NCBI RefSeq assembly: GCF_002813425.1
Contig: NZ_PHUL01000001.1
Coordinates: 3,169,001-3,233,000, forward strand
Direction of reading: 5' to 3'
Source: Cellulophaga sp. RHA19
Lineage (GTDB): Bacteria; Bacteroidota; Bacteroidia; Flavobacteriales; Flavobacteriaceae
DNA length: 64,000 nucleotides
A program made the translations under genes and the position numbers. Positions 48,222-58,407 of the stretch are shown here, one piece after another (the first letter of the stretch is position 1; each line of letters starts with the position of its first letter). Below the pieces are notes generated by a model that saw only the letters and a program-made list of their open reading frames with translations, was not told the DNA's origin and did no database searches.

Positions 48222-49220
48222 ATGGATATTACAACACTAAATTTAAGTCCCAATTTACATATTTTAGTTACAGGTGGTGCCGGTTTTATTGGCTCCAATT
48301 TAATTGAAGCTCTTTTAAAAAATGGCAATAAAGTAACTTGTTTAGATAACTTTGCTACAGGTCACAGAAAAAATATAGAGCAGCATTTTAACAATCCTAA
48401 TTTTACTTTAATAGAAGGAGATATTCGTAATTTAGATGACTGCCATACAGCTTGTAAAGGAGTAGACAACATTATGCACCAAGCTGCATTAGGGTCTGTA
48501 CCTAGATCTATTAACGATCCTATTACTAGTAATGCTGTTAATGTATCTGGTTTTTTAAATATGCTAGTTGCTGCTCGTGATGCTAAGGTAAAACGATTTG
48601 TATATGCAGCAAGTTCATCAACTTACGGCGACTCTAAAGGCTTACCTAAGGTTGAAGATAAAATAGGAAAACCATTATCTCCTTATGCTATAACTAAATA
48701 TGTTAATGAATTGTATGCAGAAATTTTTTCTAAAACGTATGGTTTAGAAACTATTGGCTTACGTTATTTTAATGTTTTTGGTCGCAAGCAAGATCCTAAA
48801 GGTGCTTACGCTGCAGTAATCCCAAAATTTGTAATGCAGTTTATGGATTATGAGTCTCCAATTATTAACGGAGATGGATCTTTTTCTAGAGATTTTACGT
48901 ATATAGACAACGTAATACAAATGAATGTTTTAGCTGTAGCCACAACAAACAAAGATGCTATTAATACAGTATATAATGTTGCTTATGGTGAACGTACAGA
49001 TCTAAATGAACTTACAACTTTACTTAAAGAGTACTTAAGTAAGTTTGACTCTAAAATTAAAGATGTTGATGTTAAGTTTGGACCAGAAAGACAAGGAGAT
49101 GTACCACACTCTTTAGCATCTATAGATAAAGCAAAAAACTTGTTAAATTACAACCCTCAATACAACATTGAAAAAGGCTTAAAAGAAGCTGTAGATTGGT
49201 ATTGGGAAAATTTAAAATAA
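48222..49220 (+). CDS. wbpP: UDP-HexNAc(A) 4-epimerase (TviC/WbpP type)
   Basis: The 332-residue extended SDR has the NAD motif VTGGAGFIGSN (about 16-26), HQAALGSVPRSI, the catalytic Ser region AASSSTYGDS, YAITKYVNE (YxxxK) and LRYFNVFGRKQDP. These phrases match the TviC/WbpP group closely. It interconverts the gluco and galacto forms of UDP-GlcNAc or UDP-GlcNAc uronic acid. The dehydrogenase gene follows after 18 bases, and as in the Vi locus the pair would supply UDP-GalNAcA. It is the first gene of the plus arm. Confidence 0.92.
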   Translation: MDITTLNLSPNLHILVTGGAGFIGSNLIEALLKNGNKVTCLDNFATGHRKNIEQHFNNPNFTLIEGDIRNLDDCHTACKGVDNIMHQAALGSVPRSINDPITSNAVNVSGFLNMLVAARDAKVKRFVYAASSSTYGDSKGLPKVEDKIGKPLSPYAITKYVNELYAEIFSKTYGLETIGLRYFNVFGRKQDPKGAYAAVIPKFVMQFMDYESPIINGDGSFSRDFTYIDNVIQMNVLAVATTNKDAINTVYNVAYGERTDLNELTTLLKEYLSKFDSKIKDVDVKFGPERQGDVPHSLASIDKAKNLLNYNPQYNIEKGLKEAVDWYWENLK

Positions 49221-49238
49221 TTTAATAAACACTATAAT

Positions 49239-50525
49239 ATGAATACCTCAAAAATTGCAATTATTGGTCTAGGATACGTTGGCTTACCATTGGCTCGCTT
49301 ATTTGCTACCAAATACCCAGTAATAGGGTTTGACATAAACCAAGGCAGAATTGCAGAGTTGCAATCTGGTACAGATAGTACTTTAGAAGTAGAAGATGCT
49401 GTTTTACAAAGTGTATTGTCACAAACACCAGACATAAAGGATACTGGTTTGTATTGTAGCAGTAATTTAGATGATATAAAAGATTGTACTATTTACGTAG
49501 TAACAGTACCTACTCCTGTAGATAAAAATAACAGGCCAGACTTAACACCTTTGTATAAGTCTAGTGAAACTGTTGCCAAAGTTTTAAAAAAGGGAGATAT
49601 TGTAATATATGAATCTACTGTATACCCGGGTGTTACAGAAGATGAGTGTATTCCTGTATTAGAAAAATTTAGCGGACTTAAATTTAATGTAGATTTCTTT
49701 GCGGGCTATTCACCAGAGCGTATAAACCCAGGAGATAAAGAACATACTGTAGAAAAAATATTAAAAGTAACTGCTGGTTCTACACCAGAAATAGGAATTA
49801 AGGTAGACAATTTATACAAGTCTGTAATTACAGCAGGTACACACTTAGCTCCTACCATTAAAGTTGCCGAAGCTGCAAAAGTAATAGAAAACTCTCAACG
49901 AGACATTAACATTGCATTTGTAAACGAATTGGCTAAAATTTTCAATTTAATGGATATAGACACACACGCTGTGCTAGAGGCCGCTGGTACTAAATGGAAC
50001 TTTTTACCATTTAAACCAGGTTTAGTTGGTGGGCATTGTATAGGTGTAGATCCTTATTATTTAGCACAAAGAGCCCAAGAATTTGGGTACCATCCAGAAA
50101 TTATACTAGCTGGCCGTAGGTTAAATGATAGTATGGGCGGTTATGTAGCTGCAGAAGTTATTAAGTTAATGCTTAAAGCAGATATAAAAGTTAAAAACGC
50201 AAATATTTTAGTACTAGGAGTTACGTTTAAAGAAAACTGTCCAGATGTACGTAACACACGTGCTGTAGATGTTATACAACAATTAGAAAGCTACAGTGCT
50301 AATGTTACTATTTATGACCCTTGGGCAAACCCTGCAGAGGTAGCACATGAGTACAATTTAGAAACAACCACAGCATTACCAAATAAAAAATATGATGCCG
50401 TCGTATTAACCGTAGCTCACAAAGAGTTTTTAGCATTAGACCTACAAAGCTTATTACAACCAAATGGTATTTTGTACGATGTTAAAGGCATTTTGGATCC
50501 TAGTAAAGTTAACGGAAGATTATAA
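49239..50525 (+). CDS. tviB: UDP-N-acetylhexosamine 6-dehydrogenase (TviB/WbpO type)
   Basis: The 428-residue enzyme oxidises C6 of UDP-GlcNAc or UDP-GalNAc twice with NAD to give the uronic acid. It has GLGYVGLPLA (9-18), VTVPTPVDKNNRPDLTP, YESTVYPGVTEDEC, the catalytic Cys267 in GGHCIGVDPYYLA and FKENCPDVRNTRA. Similarity to TviB is strong over the whole length. The product gives the polymer a carboxylate sugar, relevant to the downstream QueC-like and asnB genes. A short hairpin lies at its stop codon. Confidence 0.94.
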   Translation: MNTSKIAIIGLGYVGLPLARLFATKYPVIGFDINQGRIAELQSGTDSTLEVEDAVLQSVLSQTPDIKDTGLYCSSNLDDIKDCTIYVVTVPTPVDKNNRPDLTPLYKSSETVAKVLKKGDIVIYESTVYPGVTEDECIPVLEKFSGLKFNVDFFAGYSPERINPGDKEHTVEKILKVTAGSTPEIGIKVDNLYKSVITAGTHLAPTIKVAEAAKVIENSQRDINIAFVNELAKIFNLMDIDTHAVLEAAGTKWNFLPFKPGLVGGHCIGVDPYYLAQRAQEFGYHPEIILAGRRLNDSMGGYVAAEVIKLMLKADIKVKNANILVLGVTFKENCPDVRNTRAVDVIQQLESYSANVTIYDPWANPAEVAHEYNLETTTALPNKKYDAVVLTVAHKEFLALDLQSLLQPNGILYDVKGILDPSKVNGRL

Positions 50526-50544
50526 CTAGTGCCAAACCACTAGT
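50525..50544. repeat. Short perfect hairpin after tviB
   Basis: ACTAGTG and CACTAGT flank CCAAAC, starting at the last base of the stop codon. It has no T-tract, so a weak attenuator or an RNA-processing site is possible rather than a terminator. Confidence 0.35.
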
Positions 50545-50565
50545 AACTTATAAAAACTAACCATT

Positions 50566-52089
50566 TTGAGTCAACTAAAAAAAGGAGCATTTTTAAACTA
50601 TGCCACTATATTTTTAACAAATGTAGTGGGTATTTTACTTACCCCTTTTATACTTAGTCACATAGGGGCATCACAATACGGTATTTATATCACTATTGGA
50701 GCGCTCGTTGGTACAATATCTTTGTTAGATTTTGGACTAAACAATACTATTGTACGTTTTGTAGCAAAATATAGAGCAGAGAAAGATAAAAAGGGAGAAG
50801 AAAACTTTTTAGCTACTACAATGCTAATATTTATTGCCATATCTGCAACAATAGTAGTTATAGGGCTAGTATTTTATAACTTTTTTATCGATTCCTATTT
50901 TACAAAAATGAATGGAGATGAAATTAAAATAGCCAAAACCATTTTTGGCATTCTAATTTTTAACCTAGCATTAAGTTTACCAGGAACTGCATTTACAGGT
51001 ATTTGTTATGGCTACGAGTCTTTTGTATTTCCTAAAACGTTAAATATTATTAGGTATATATCTCGCTCATTAACTGTTGTAGCTGTGTTAACCCTTGGAG
51101 GTAAAGCAATTTCTCTAGTTATATTAGACACCATATTTAATGTACTAATAATAGGTATAACCTTAACTTTTGTTTTTAGAAAACTAAAAGTAAAAATTAA
51201 GTTGCACAGCTTTTCGTTTGTGTTTATCAAAAAAATATTTAGCTACTCTGGTTGGATTTTTATTTTTGCTCTAGTAAGTATTTTTCAATGGAAAGCTGGT
51301 CACTGGGTATTAGGTAGTACTAGTGCTCCAGAAGTATTAACAATTTATGGTATTGGTATTACATTAGGTACTTATTACGGAGCTTTTTCTACCGCAATAT
51401 CTGGTGTTTTTTTACCAAGAGCCACCCAAATGACAGTTGGTAAAGCTACAGGAGAAGAGTTAACAGATATGATGATTAAAATTGGAAGACTTTCCTTTAT
51501 TGTACTCATGTTTATTTTTGGAGCTTTTTTGTTTTTCGGACATCAGTTTGTTTTGTTGTGGGTAGGTAAAACTTTAGGCCCAGAAGGTAGTTATGAAGCT
51601 TGGTTAATTGCCATACTAATTATGGCAGCTTACACACTACCACTAGTGCAAGGTTTTGGCAATTCTATTTTAGAAGCAAAAAGTAAATTAGCTTTTAAAG
51701 CCATATTATATTTATCTTTTATGATACTCGGTACAATTTTAGGTGCTGTGTTATCTACAAAATATGGTGCTTTGGGTATGATTACCGGTTCTGTTATTGC
51801 CTGGGTAATTGTACAAAACACTATGAATTTTTATTACCACAATAAAATAGGTTTAAATATTATTCGGTTTTTTAAGCAGTTGTTAAATAAGACTTTCATT
51901 GCTATTGTTCTCGCTTTTGGCCTAGCTTACATTATAAATATATTACCAGGAAACGACTGGTTTAACTTTGTATATAAAGCAATTATATACACTATAGTTT
52001 ACAGTATACTTATGTATACTCTAGGATTAAATACTTTTGAAAAAGATTTATTTAAAAAACCTATCAACAAATTACTAAAAAGACAATAA
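50566..52089 (+). CDS. wzx: Polysaccharide flippase (Wzx, MATE/MVF-type transporter)
   Basis: The 507-residue membrane protein starts at a TTG (SQLKKGAFLNYATIF) and has about 12-14 hydrophobic helices across its length. The N-terminal pattern AFLNYATIFLTNVVGILLTPFILSHIG-like stretch and LLDFGLNNTIVRF are typical of Wzx. It flips undecaprenyl-diphosphate-linked repeat units across the inner membrane. No ATG near this position gives a better start, and the flanking genes are 40 and 17 bases away, so it belongs to the plus-arm operon. Confidence 0.92.
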   Translation: MSQLKKGAFLNYATIFLTNVVGILLTPFILSHIGASQYGIYITIGALVGTISLLDFGLNNTIVRFVAKYRAEKDKKGEENFLATTMLIFIAISATIVVIGLVFYNFFIDSYFTKMNGDEIKIAKTIFGILIFNLALSLPGTAFTGICYGYESFVFPKTLNIIRYISRSLTVVAVLTLGGKAISLVILDTIFNVLIIGITLTFVFRKLKVKIKLHSFSFVFIKKIFSYSGWIFIFALVSIFQWKAGHWVLGSTSAPEVLTIYGIGITLGTYYGAFSTAISGVFLPRATQMTVGKATGEELTDMMIKIGRLSFIVLMFIFGAFLFFGHQFVLLWVGKTLGPEGSYEAWLIAILIMAAYTLPLVQGFGNSILEAKSKLAFKAILYLSFMILGTILGAVLSTKYGALGMITGSVIAWVIVQNTMNFYYHNKIGLNIIRFFKQLLNKTFIAIVLAFGLAYIINILPGNDWFNFVYKAIIYTIVYSILMYTLGLNTFEKDLFKKPINKLLKRQ

Positions 52090-52106
52090 AATTAGATATA
52101 TACAAT

Positions 52107-53408
52107 ATGTCAAAAAATGAGAATATGAAACTGTATCTAAAATCATTAAAGATTATAAACAATAATACAATTGTTTATGATTACACTGTAAGTGATGATA
52201 TTAAAGAATATTTTAATTTAAATAATAAATTTTATGCTAAATATGACCAAAATATAGCAGATACACCAAACAGTATTGCGGTTATTCCATTTTTAGCTAA
52301 CATAATGCCTATAGCTTGGTTTGTTGGTTTTGATGTGTATATAGATGATATAGATAGTACATTCTATAACTCTTTAAAAGAATTGAAAAAACAATTTATC
52401 AAGTTTCACCCAACAAAAAATATAAAAGGAGAACTACACATAAGCAATAAAATTGATACCATTTTAGACGGAAGTAATACATCATTACTATTTAGTGGAG
52501 GATTAGACACATATGATTCCTATAGTAGATTATACAATAAAGACCCTTATTTAATATCTATACACGGGGCAGATGTAAAAATTAATGATAGAGATAAGTG
52601 GAACAAATTTGTAAAATTTAATTCCGAAGAAAAAATCATTAATCATAATAAGCTATTTTATATAGAGTCTAATTTAAGAGAGTTTTACACCTATAAAGTA
52701 GACCTGTTAGTTGAAGGTTTAGGTTGGTGGGGAGCTGTACAACACGGCATGGCATTATTAGGTGTTTTAGCTCCGTTAAGCTATAAACATAAAATAACAG
52801 ACATAAATATTGCAGCTTCAGCTACTAATGAAGTTACATATAGCTGGGGATCTTCTCCGTACATAGATGAAAATATGAAATGGGCCAACACCAAAGTTAC
52901 CCATAATGGCTACGAATTTAGAAGAACTGAAAAAACCCAGAATGTTGTAGACTTTGTAAACAGTATAGATCATCAATTAAAATTAAGAGTTTGCTATGCA
53001 GACGAAAGAGTAGATTACAACTGTAATGTATGTCACAAATGCCAACGAACTATTCTTAGTTTAATTTTATCAAATGCAGACCCTAAAGATTATGGGTTTA
53101 CAGTACCTTCTAATTTTTACAATTTATTATTTAAAAATTTTGGAGATGACGCTGTAATGACCAAAGGTCTTAAGTACCAATGGACGTGCATACAAGACAA
53201 GGCAAGAGAAACAGATGTATTTTTTGTAATTGAGGATAAAGCTAAAGAAGAAGAGGCTATAACTAAGTTTATAAATTTGGACTTAGATGCCATTATTAAT
53301 AAAAACCAAGAAAGTGTATTAAAAAGGAAGAAAAGTAGATTTCTATTACAAAAAAAATATCCTTTACTATATAAAATATATAAACTAATTAGATACCAAA
53401 AAATTTAA
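52107..53408 (+). CDS. QueC-like PP-loop protein with a Cys4 zinc site, function unknown
   Basis: The 433-residue soluble protein has an N-terminal domain (1-120) I cannot assign. A PP-loop ATP-pyrophosphatase domain follows with SGGLDT (130-135). Further on, INIAASATNEVTYSWGSSPY leads to a four-Cys cluster (Cys296, Cys306, Cys309, Cys312, spacing C-x9-C-x2-C-x2-C). QueC (7-cyano-7-deazaguanine synthase) has the same order and nearly the same spacing of SGG loop and zinc site. QueC uses ATP to turn a carboxylate into an amide and then a nitrile. In this uronic-acid locus an amide-forming role on a sugar carboxylate is a possible but unproven function. Second ATG at 52122 is also possible as start. 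Confidence 0.75.
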   Translation: MSKNENMKLYLKSLKIINNNTIVYDYTVSDDIKEYFNLNNKFYAKYDQNIADTPNSIAVIPFLANIMPIAWFVGFDVYIDDIDSTFYNSLKELKKQFIKFHPTKNIKGELHISNKIDTILDGSNTSLLFSGGLDTYDSYSRLYNKDPYLISIHGADVKINDRDKWNKFVKFNSEEKIINHNKLFYIESNLREFYTYKVDLLVEGLGWWGAVQHGMALLGVLAPLSYKHKITDINIAASATNEVTYSWGSSPYIDENMKWANTKVTHNGYEFRRTEKTQNVVDFVNSIDHQLKLRVCYADERVDYNCNVCHKCQRTILSLILSNADPKDYGFTVPSNFYNLLFKNFGDDAVMTKGLKYQWTCIQDKARETDVFFVIEDKAKEEEAITKFINLDLDAIINKNQESVLKRKKSRFLLQKKYPLLYKIYKLIRYQKI

Positions 53409-53411
53409 AAA

Positions 53412-54392
53412 ATGAAATACGGATTATTTACTTACGCAGAAAACAAACGTTTTTTTAACGTTGGAGATAACATCCAGAGTCTTGCTGCCAAACAATATCT
53501 ACCGCAAGTAGACGAATATATAAATCGTGAAAAATTAGCGGATTACAAAGGGGATGATATTGACATAATTATGAATGGTTGGTTTACACACAATACTACC
53601 AATTGGGTGCCTTCAGAACCTATAAATCCTTTGTTTGTATCTTTTCATATGAACAATACAGCAGCTCCTAACATGTTAAGCGAAAAAGGAATTGCTTATT
53701 TAAAAAAACATGAACCTATTGGTTGTAGAGATAAATTTACCGCAAAAACATTACAAGAAAAAGGGATAGACGCTTATTTTTCTGGTTGTTTAACGCTTAC
53801 ATTAGACACGTATAAAGTAGATGACAGTGAACGTACAGATGACATTTACATTGTAGATCCATTATACAATTATCCAAGATCAGAAAAGGTTTTTTATGAT
53901 TTAAAACGAAGTGTAAGGAGTGTTCTAGACGGTAAAGCTTTTCAGTTAGGAAAAAAAGCAAAACATTTGCGTAACTTTATTAGTGACGACTTATTAGAGT
54001 CTGCAACATTTATCAATCAAGAGCCAAAAGCAAATACATATTCTGATGAAGAAAAGTTTGCTATGGCAGAAGATTTACTACAAAAATACGCAAAAGCAAA
54101 ACTAGTGATTACTTCTCGTATACATTGTGCGCTACCTTGTTTGGCTATGGGTACTCCTGTAATTTTCATCAATAGTTTTGATAGTTTTGTAGACTCTTGT
54201 CGATTCGATGGTATTTTAGAGCTTTTTAACCACATTACTGTAGATAGTAAAACTGGTGATTTTAAAGCTAATTTTGATTTACCCGGTAAAATAACTAAGG
54301 ATACAATGGTTACCAATTTAGGTTTACACCACAAATTAGCTGAACCACTTAAAGAAAAGTGTAAAAAATTTATAGCTAGAAAAAACAATTAA
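53412..54392 (+). CDS. Polysaccharide pyruvyl transferase family protein
   Basis: The 326-residue protein starts three bases after the QueC-like gene. It has the family pattern FFNVGDNIQSLAAKQYLP at the N-terminus, EPIGCRDKFTAKTLQEKGIDAYFSGCLTLTL-type middle strands, and VITSRIHCALPCLAMGTPVIFI in the C-terminal Rossmann-like half. CsaB/WcaK-type enzymes transfer pyruvate from phosphoenolpyruvate to a sugar as a ketal, adding negative charge. The acceptor sugar is unknown. Translation is probably coupled to the neighbours on both sides. Confidence 0.88.
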   Translation: MKYGLFTYAENKRFFNVGDNIQSLAAKQYLPQVDEYINREKLADYKGDDIDIIMNGWFTHNTTNWVPSEPINPLFVSFHMNNTAAPNMLSEKGIAYLKKHEPIGCRDKFTAKTLQEKGIDAYFSGCLTLTLDTYKVDDSERTDDIYIVDPLYNYPRSEKVFYDLKRSVRSVLDGKAFQLGKKAKHLRNFISDDLLESATFINQEPKANTYSDEEKFAMAEDLLQKYAKAKLVITSRIHCALPCLAMGTPVIFINSFDSFVDSCRFDGILELFNHITVDSKTGDFKANFDLPGKITKDTMVTNLGLHHKLAEPLKEKCKKFIARKNN

Positions 54393-54396
54393 TATT

Positions 54397-55506
54397 TTGA
54401 AAATAGTCTATATTACAAACGGAGTATCTGGACCTGGCGGTTTAGAACGAGTACTATCTATTAAAGCTAGTTATTTTGCAGATACTATGCACTATGATGT
54501 GCATATAATTGCGTTGAATAATGATAGTTCCGATTTGTTTTATAATTTTAGTAATGCCATAACTTTTCATAACGTAAAAGCAATTGGCAATCCGTTTTCT
54601 TATTTTAAACAGTACAGAAAAGGAATTAAAGACTATTTAAAAGAAATTAACCCAGACCTTGTAAGTGTTTGCGATGATGGATTAAAAGGGCTACTCCTAC
54701 CCTACATTATTGGCAAACCTTGCCCAATGGTTTACGAGAGACACGTATCTAAGAATATACAAATAAAAAAGGGTGCTTCTTCTTTTTTAGACCAACTTAA
54801 AAATAAGGGAACCTTTAAGCTAATGGATATAGGAGCTGCCAAATATGATGCATTTGTGGTTCTTACCAACGGAAATACTAAGGAGTGGCACTTACAAAAT
54901 ATGGTTGTCATTGCAAACCCTTTGTCGTTTTTCCCAAAAGAAGAAAACCTTAGCTCATTAAATACCAAGAAAGTATTGGCTGTTGGCAAGCAAAGTTATC
55001 AAAAAGGCTACGATCGTTTATTGCAAAGTTGGAAAATTGTAGGTGCAAAACATCCTGATTGGGAATTAGACATTTATGGTACCATAAGCGAAAAAGAGCA
55101 ACTGCCAAAACTAGCTGAGGAATTAGGAATTACAAAGAGTGTACACTTTTATGAACCCGTAAAAAACATTGCTGATAAATACCAGGAGGCTTCTATTTAT
55201 GTCATGTCTTCTAGATACGAGGGTTTTGGCATGGTATTAACAGAGGCTATGGCATATGGTGTACCTTGTGTTTCTTTTGATTGCCCTCATGGTCCGGCTG
55301 ATATTATCACACACAATAAAAACGGTATTTTAGTACCTAACGACGATTGTGATAAACTTGCTAACGGACTTTTACAGCTTATAGAAAATGATGGCAGTAG
55401 GCAAAAAATGGGCACTGCTTCAAGAAAAGATATACAGCGCTATGCTATAGAAAAAATAGCACTAAAATGGGATACGTTATTTAAAAAAATAAAACATAAA
55501 ACATAA
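54397..55506 (+). CDS. GT4-family glycosyltransferase
   Basis: The 369-residue GT-B enzyme starts at a TTG four bases after the pyruvyltransferase gene. It has the N-terminal loop NGVSGPGGLERVLS, the donor-binding region VGKQSYQKGYDRLLQSW and the E-x7-E motif in SRYEGFGMVLTEAMAYG. It adds one sugar with retention of configuration to the lipid-linked repeat unit on the cytoplasmic side. The donor cannot be read. It abuts the next GT4 gene directly. Confidence 0.92.
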   Translation: MKIVYITNGVSGPGGLERVLSIKASYFADTMHYDVHIIALNNDSSDLFYNFSNAITFHNVKAIGNPFSYFKQYRKGIKDYLKEINPDLVSVCDDGLKGLLLPYIIGKPCPMVYERHVSKNIQIKKGASSFLDQLKNKGTFKLMDIGAAKYDAFVVLTNGNTKEWHLQNMVVIANPLSFFPKEENLSSLNTKKVLAVGKQSYQKGYDRLLQSWKIVGAKHPDWELDIYGTISEKEQLPKLAEELGITKSVHFYEPVKNIADKYQEASIYVMSSRYEGFGMVLTEAMAYGVPCVSFDCPHGPADIITHNKNGILVPNDDCDKLANGLLQLIENDGSRQKMGTASRKDIQRYAIEKIALKWDTLFKKIKHKT

Positions 55507-56709
55507 ATGAAGAATATTTTACTTGTCATACCCTATGGTGGTGTTGGAGGAATGGAGAGATTAGCTTATTCCTTCTATAACTATTACAAAAAAAAAGGTT
55601 ATTATATTAAGGTTTGTAAGTTTATAAAATTAGAAAACGATATAGTAAATTTTGGAGAAGATGAAAACTTTTTTTCTGATATTGATTTTAGCAGTATGTC
55701 TAAAATGCAACGATATCTGTTTTATATTACAGTACCATTTAAACTTAGAAAAATTATAAAAAACCATAACATAACACATACGATTTCCTTTGGAGCAATG
55801 CCTAATGTTTATAGTTCAATGACATACACTAAAGATTATAAAATAGCTAGTATACACGCATTAAAAAGTGTAGAGTTAAGTAATAATTCATTATTAAGTA
55901 AAATGACTAGATTTGGCTATAAATACACTTATGGAAAATTAGACAAGGTAGTTTGTATCAGTAATGCTATAAAGGATGATTTAATAAAAAAATGTAATTT
56001 TAAATTTATAAACAAATTAAAAGTAATATATAACCCACATGATTTAAAAGAAATAGAAAAACAATCATTAGAAAAAATAACTTCAATTAAAGAAGTTGAT
56101 CTTTTAAAAACAAATAGCATTTTATTTTTAGGGCGTTTTTCAATTCAAAAATCTCCTTGGCATCTAATTAAGTCTTTTTCTATAGTCGATAAAAATGTGC
56201 CAAACGCAAACTTAATCATTATTGGTGATGGCGATGATTCTGTTTTGAAACATATAGAAAAACTAATCAAAGAATTAGGAATAGAGACTAAAGTTCATTT
56301 TCTGGGAAGAAGAACAAATCCTTATAAATACCTAGTAAAAGCAAAAGTTTTAGCTTTATCCTCTCATTACGAGGGGACACCTAATGTTATTGTAGAAGCA
56401 ATTGCACTCAACACACCTATTGTTTCTTCTTGTTGCACTGATGGTATTATAGAATTGATGAGTATAGAAAATAAGGTTATGAAAAATTCTAATATAAAAG
56501 TAGATGCTGGTATTATAACTCCTAATTTATACAAAAATCAATTAGGCCTTCCAAAAGATAATAAAATTATTGATGAAGAAATACTATTAGCTGAAGGATT
56601 AAAAGATATTTTAACATCAGAAAAACATAAAGAACATTTAATAAAAACTAGATCGCTTCTACTTGATAAATTTAATTTAGATAGGGTTGCCACGGAATAC
56701 CTTAGTTAA
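55507..56709 (+). CDS. GT4-family glycosyltransferase
   Basis: The 400-residue GT-B enzyme starts on the base after the preceding stop codon. It has [17 protein letters not shown], the central [16 protein letters not shown] and the motif [24 protein letters not shown]. Its codon use is more AT-rich than that of the housekeeping genes. Phrases match retaining glycosyltransferases such as PglJ-like GalNAc transferases, but the donor is not certain. Confidence 0.92.
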   Translation: MKNILLVIPYGGVGGMERLAYSFYNYYKKKGYYIKVCKFIKLENDIVNFGEDENFFSDIDFSSMSKMQRYLFYITVPFKLRKIIKNHNITHTISFGAMPNVYSSMTYTKDYKIASIHALKSVELSNNSLLSKMTRFGYKYTYGKLDKVVCISNAIKDDLIKKCNFKFINKLKVIYNPHDLKEIEKQSLEKITSIKEVDLLKTNSILFLGRFSIQKSPWHLIKSFSIVDKNVPNANLIIIGDGDDSVLKHIEKLIKELGIETKVHFLGRRTNPYKYLVKAKVLALSSHYEGTPNVIVEAIALNTPIVSSCCTDGIIELMSIENKVMKNSNIKVDAGIITPNLYKNQLGLPKDNKIIDEEILLAEGLKDILTSEKHKEHLIKTRSLLLDKFNLDRVATEYLS

Positions 56710-56743
56710 TACCTACTTGATTCCTTCAAGATATAAAGCTCGT

Positions 56744-57301
56744 ATGAAAAAAATATTACAAATAATAAAAAAAATAACATTAATACCTCACATATTAGTT
56801 TATTATTATAGTTGGAACAAATCAGATATTGACAAAGATTTAAATCGCTGGGCAACAGCTAAAAATATACAAAAAAGTAATACAGGACTCTTATTGCATT
56901 TTTTAGCCGTTTCACCAGATTTTAGAACACTGTTTTATTATAGAACAAGAAGCTTAACTTCACATATTTTAAATTTATATTGTAGAAAACAGAACAACTT
57001 TACTATTGACGTTACTACTAAATTAGCTGGTGGTACATTAACTGGTCATCCTTACTGTACCATATTAAATGCCAATAGTATTGGAGAAAACTTTTATGTA
57101 AACCACTTGGTTACCGTAGGCGAGGTGAACGGCAAAAGACCTACCATAGGTAATAATGTATCTATTTACACTGGAGCTATAGTTATAGGCGATATTACAA
57201 TTGGCAATAATGTAAAAATTGGTGCTGGTACCGTAGTTGTAAAAAATGTACCCGATAACTGCGTGGTCGTAGGTAACCCTGGAAGAATAATAATTAAGTA
57301 A
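56744..57301 (+). CDS. Left-handed beta-helix acetyltransferase (serine acetyltransferase-like)
   Basis: The 185-residue protein has a helical N-terminal part (1-85) and hexapeptide repeats from about residue 95 to the end ([56 protein letters not shown]). This is the CysE-like arrangement. In a polysaccharide locus it more probably O- or N-acetylates a sugar than serine. The ATG at 56744 is preferred. A longer frame from a TTG at 56687 would overlap the GT4 gene by 23 bases and add an unrelated tail. Confidence 0.85.
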   Translation: MKKILQIIKKITLIPHILVYYYSWNKSDIDKDLNRWATAKNIQKSNTGLLLHFLAVSPDFRTLFYYRTRSLTSHILNLYCRKQNNFTIDVTTKLAGGTLTGHPYCTILNANSIGENFYVNHLVTVGEVNGKRPTIGNNVSIYTGAIVIGDITIGNNVKIGAGTVVVKNVPDNCVVVGNPGRIIIK

Positions 57302-57303
57302 AT

Positions 57304-58401
57304 ATGGAGACTTTCATCAGTGCTAAAAATTACTATGATGTATTTATGAATGCATGCTTGTATTTAGTCATATTTACTATTTTTCATTCTATAGTATTAA
57401 GATTAGATGACCCAAAAAATAAGCAATTTATACAATTCACTGGATATACATTATTAATTGTAACCATTCTGTATATAGGATTACGACCAATTAGTCACCT
57501 TTTTGGTGATACTATCAATTATTACAGATCCTACATAGCATATGAGTATGGAGCAAACATTAGTGAAAAGGTTGGTGATTATGGCTGGCATGTATTTATG
57601 AAAACTGCTGCACAATTTATGCCTATACAAGCCTTTTTTACAATTTGTGCTTTTATTTATGTTTTTCCACTATATCGCATCTCTAAAGAGTTTTTTAAAG
57701 AATATTGGTATTATTCATTTTTATTATTTGTGGTTTCTTTTTCTTTTTGGACCTATGGTGTTAACGGGGTTCGTAATGGTGCAGCCGCCTCTTTATTTTT
57801 ATGGGGTGTAAGCTACCATCGCAAAAAGATAATAATGGCTATTTGCTTTCTTTTAGCCATTCAGTTTCATAAAACATTATTACTACCTATAATTGCTTTT
57901 AGTGCTACCTTTTTATATAACAATCCCAAAACTTATTTTAAAGGATGGTTTGCTTGTATCCCTTTATCTCTTGTGATGGGAGGAGTCTGGATTACAATTT
58001 TTGCTAGCTTAGGATTTGGAGATGAGAGACTCGCTGGGTATCTAACTGCAGAAGCTGATGCTGGTACATTTAAAAGCACAGGATTTCGTTGGGATTTTTT
58101 ATTCTATAGTGCTTTTGCTGTTTTTGCTGGTTGGTATTTTATAATCAAAAGGAAATTTAAAGACCAAGTTTATTTTCAACTGTTTAACACCTATTTGATA
58201 TGTAATGGATTTTGGATCTTGGTCATACGTGCCAATTATTCCAATCGTTTTGCCTATTTATCCTGGTTTATGATGGCTATAATTATTATATACCCAATGT
58301 TAAAACAACAATTTTTTAAAAACCAACATCTAATGATTGGTAAAATAGTACTTGCTTATTTTGCTTTTACCTATTTAATGTATAAAGTATATTATCCATA
58401 A
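57304..58401 (+). CDS. EpsG-family polysaccharide polymerase (Wzy)
   Basis: The 365-residue membrane protein has about 9-11 hydrophobic helices. The EpsG-like motif WTYGVNGVRNGAAASLFLWG (Asn-Gly-Val-Arg) and the loop GDTINYYRSYIAYEYG are typical of the family that joins repeat units at the periplasmic face. It starts two bases after the acetyltransferase gene. With Wzx, Wza and Wzc in the same locus it completes a Wzx/Wzy export system. Confidence 0.85.
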   Translation: METFISAKNYYDVFMNACLYLVIFTIFHSIVLRLDDPKNKQFIQFTGYTLLIVTILYIGLRPISHLFGDTINYYRSYIAYEYGANISEKVGDYGWHVFMKTAAQFMPIQAFFTICAFIYVFPLYRISKEFFKEYWYYSFLLFVVSFSFWTYGVNGVRNGAAASLFLWGVSYHRKKIIMAICFLLAIQFHKTLLLPIIAFSATFLYNNPKTYFKGWFACIPLSLVMGGVWITIFASLGFGDERLAGYLTAEADAGTFKSTGFRWDFLFYSAFAVFAGWYFIIKRKFKDQVYFQLFNTYLICNGFWILVIRANYSNRFAYLSWFMMAIIIIYPMLKQQFFKNQHLMIGKIVLAYFAFTYLMYKVYYP

Positions 58402-58407
58402 AAAAAT

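Noticed and set aside
50525..50544. A TTTGGCACTAG sequence on the minus strand resembling a sigma-54 -24 box
   Set aside because: There is no TTGC at the -12 distance and it would transcribe antisense to tviB. It is simply part of a short hairpin.
54017..54388. A 123-codon minus-strand frame opposite the pyruvyltransferase gene
   Set aside because: It is antisense to the conserved SRIHCALP region and has no independent support.
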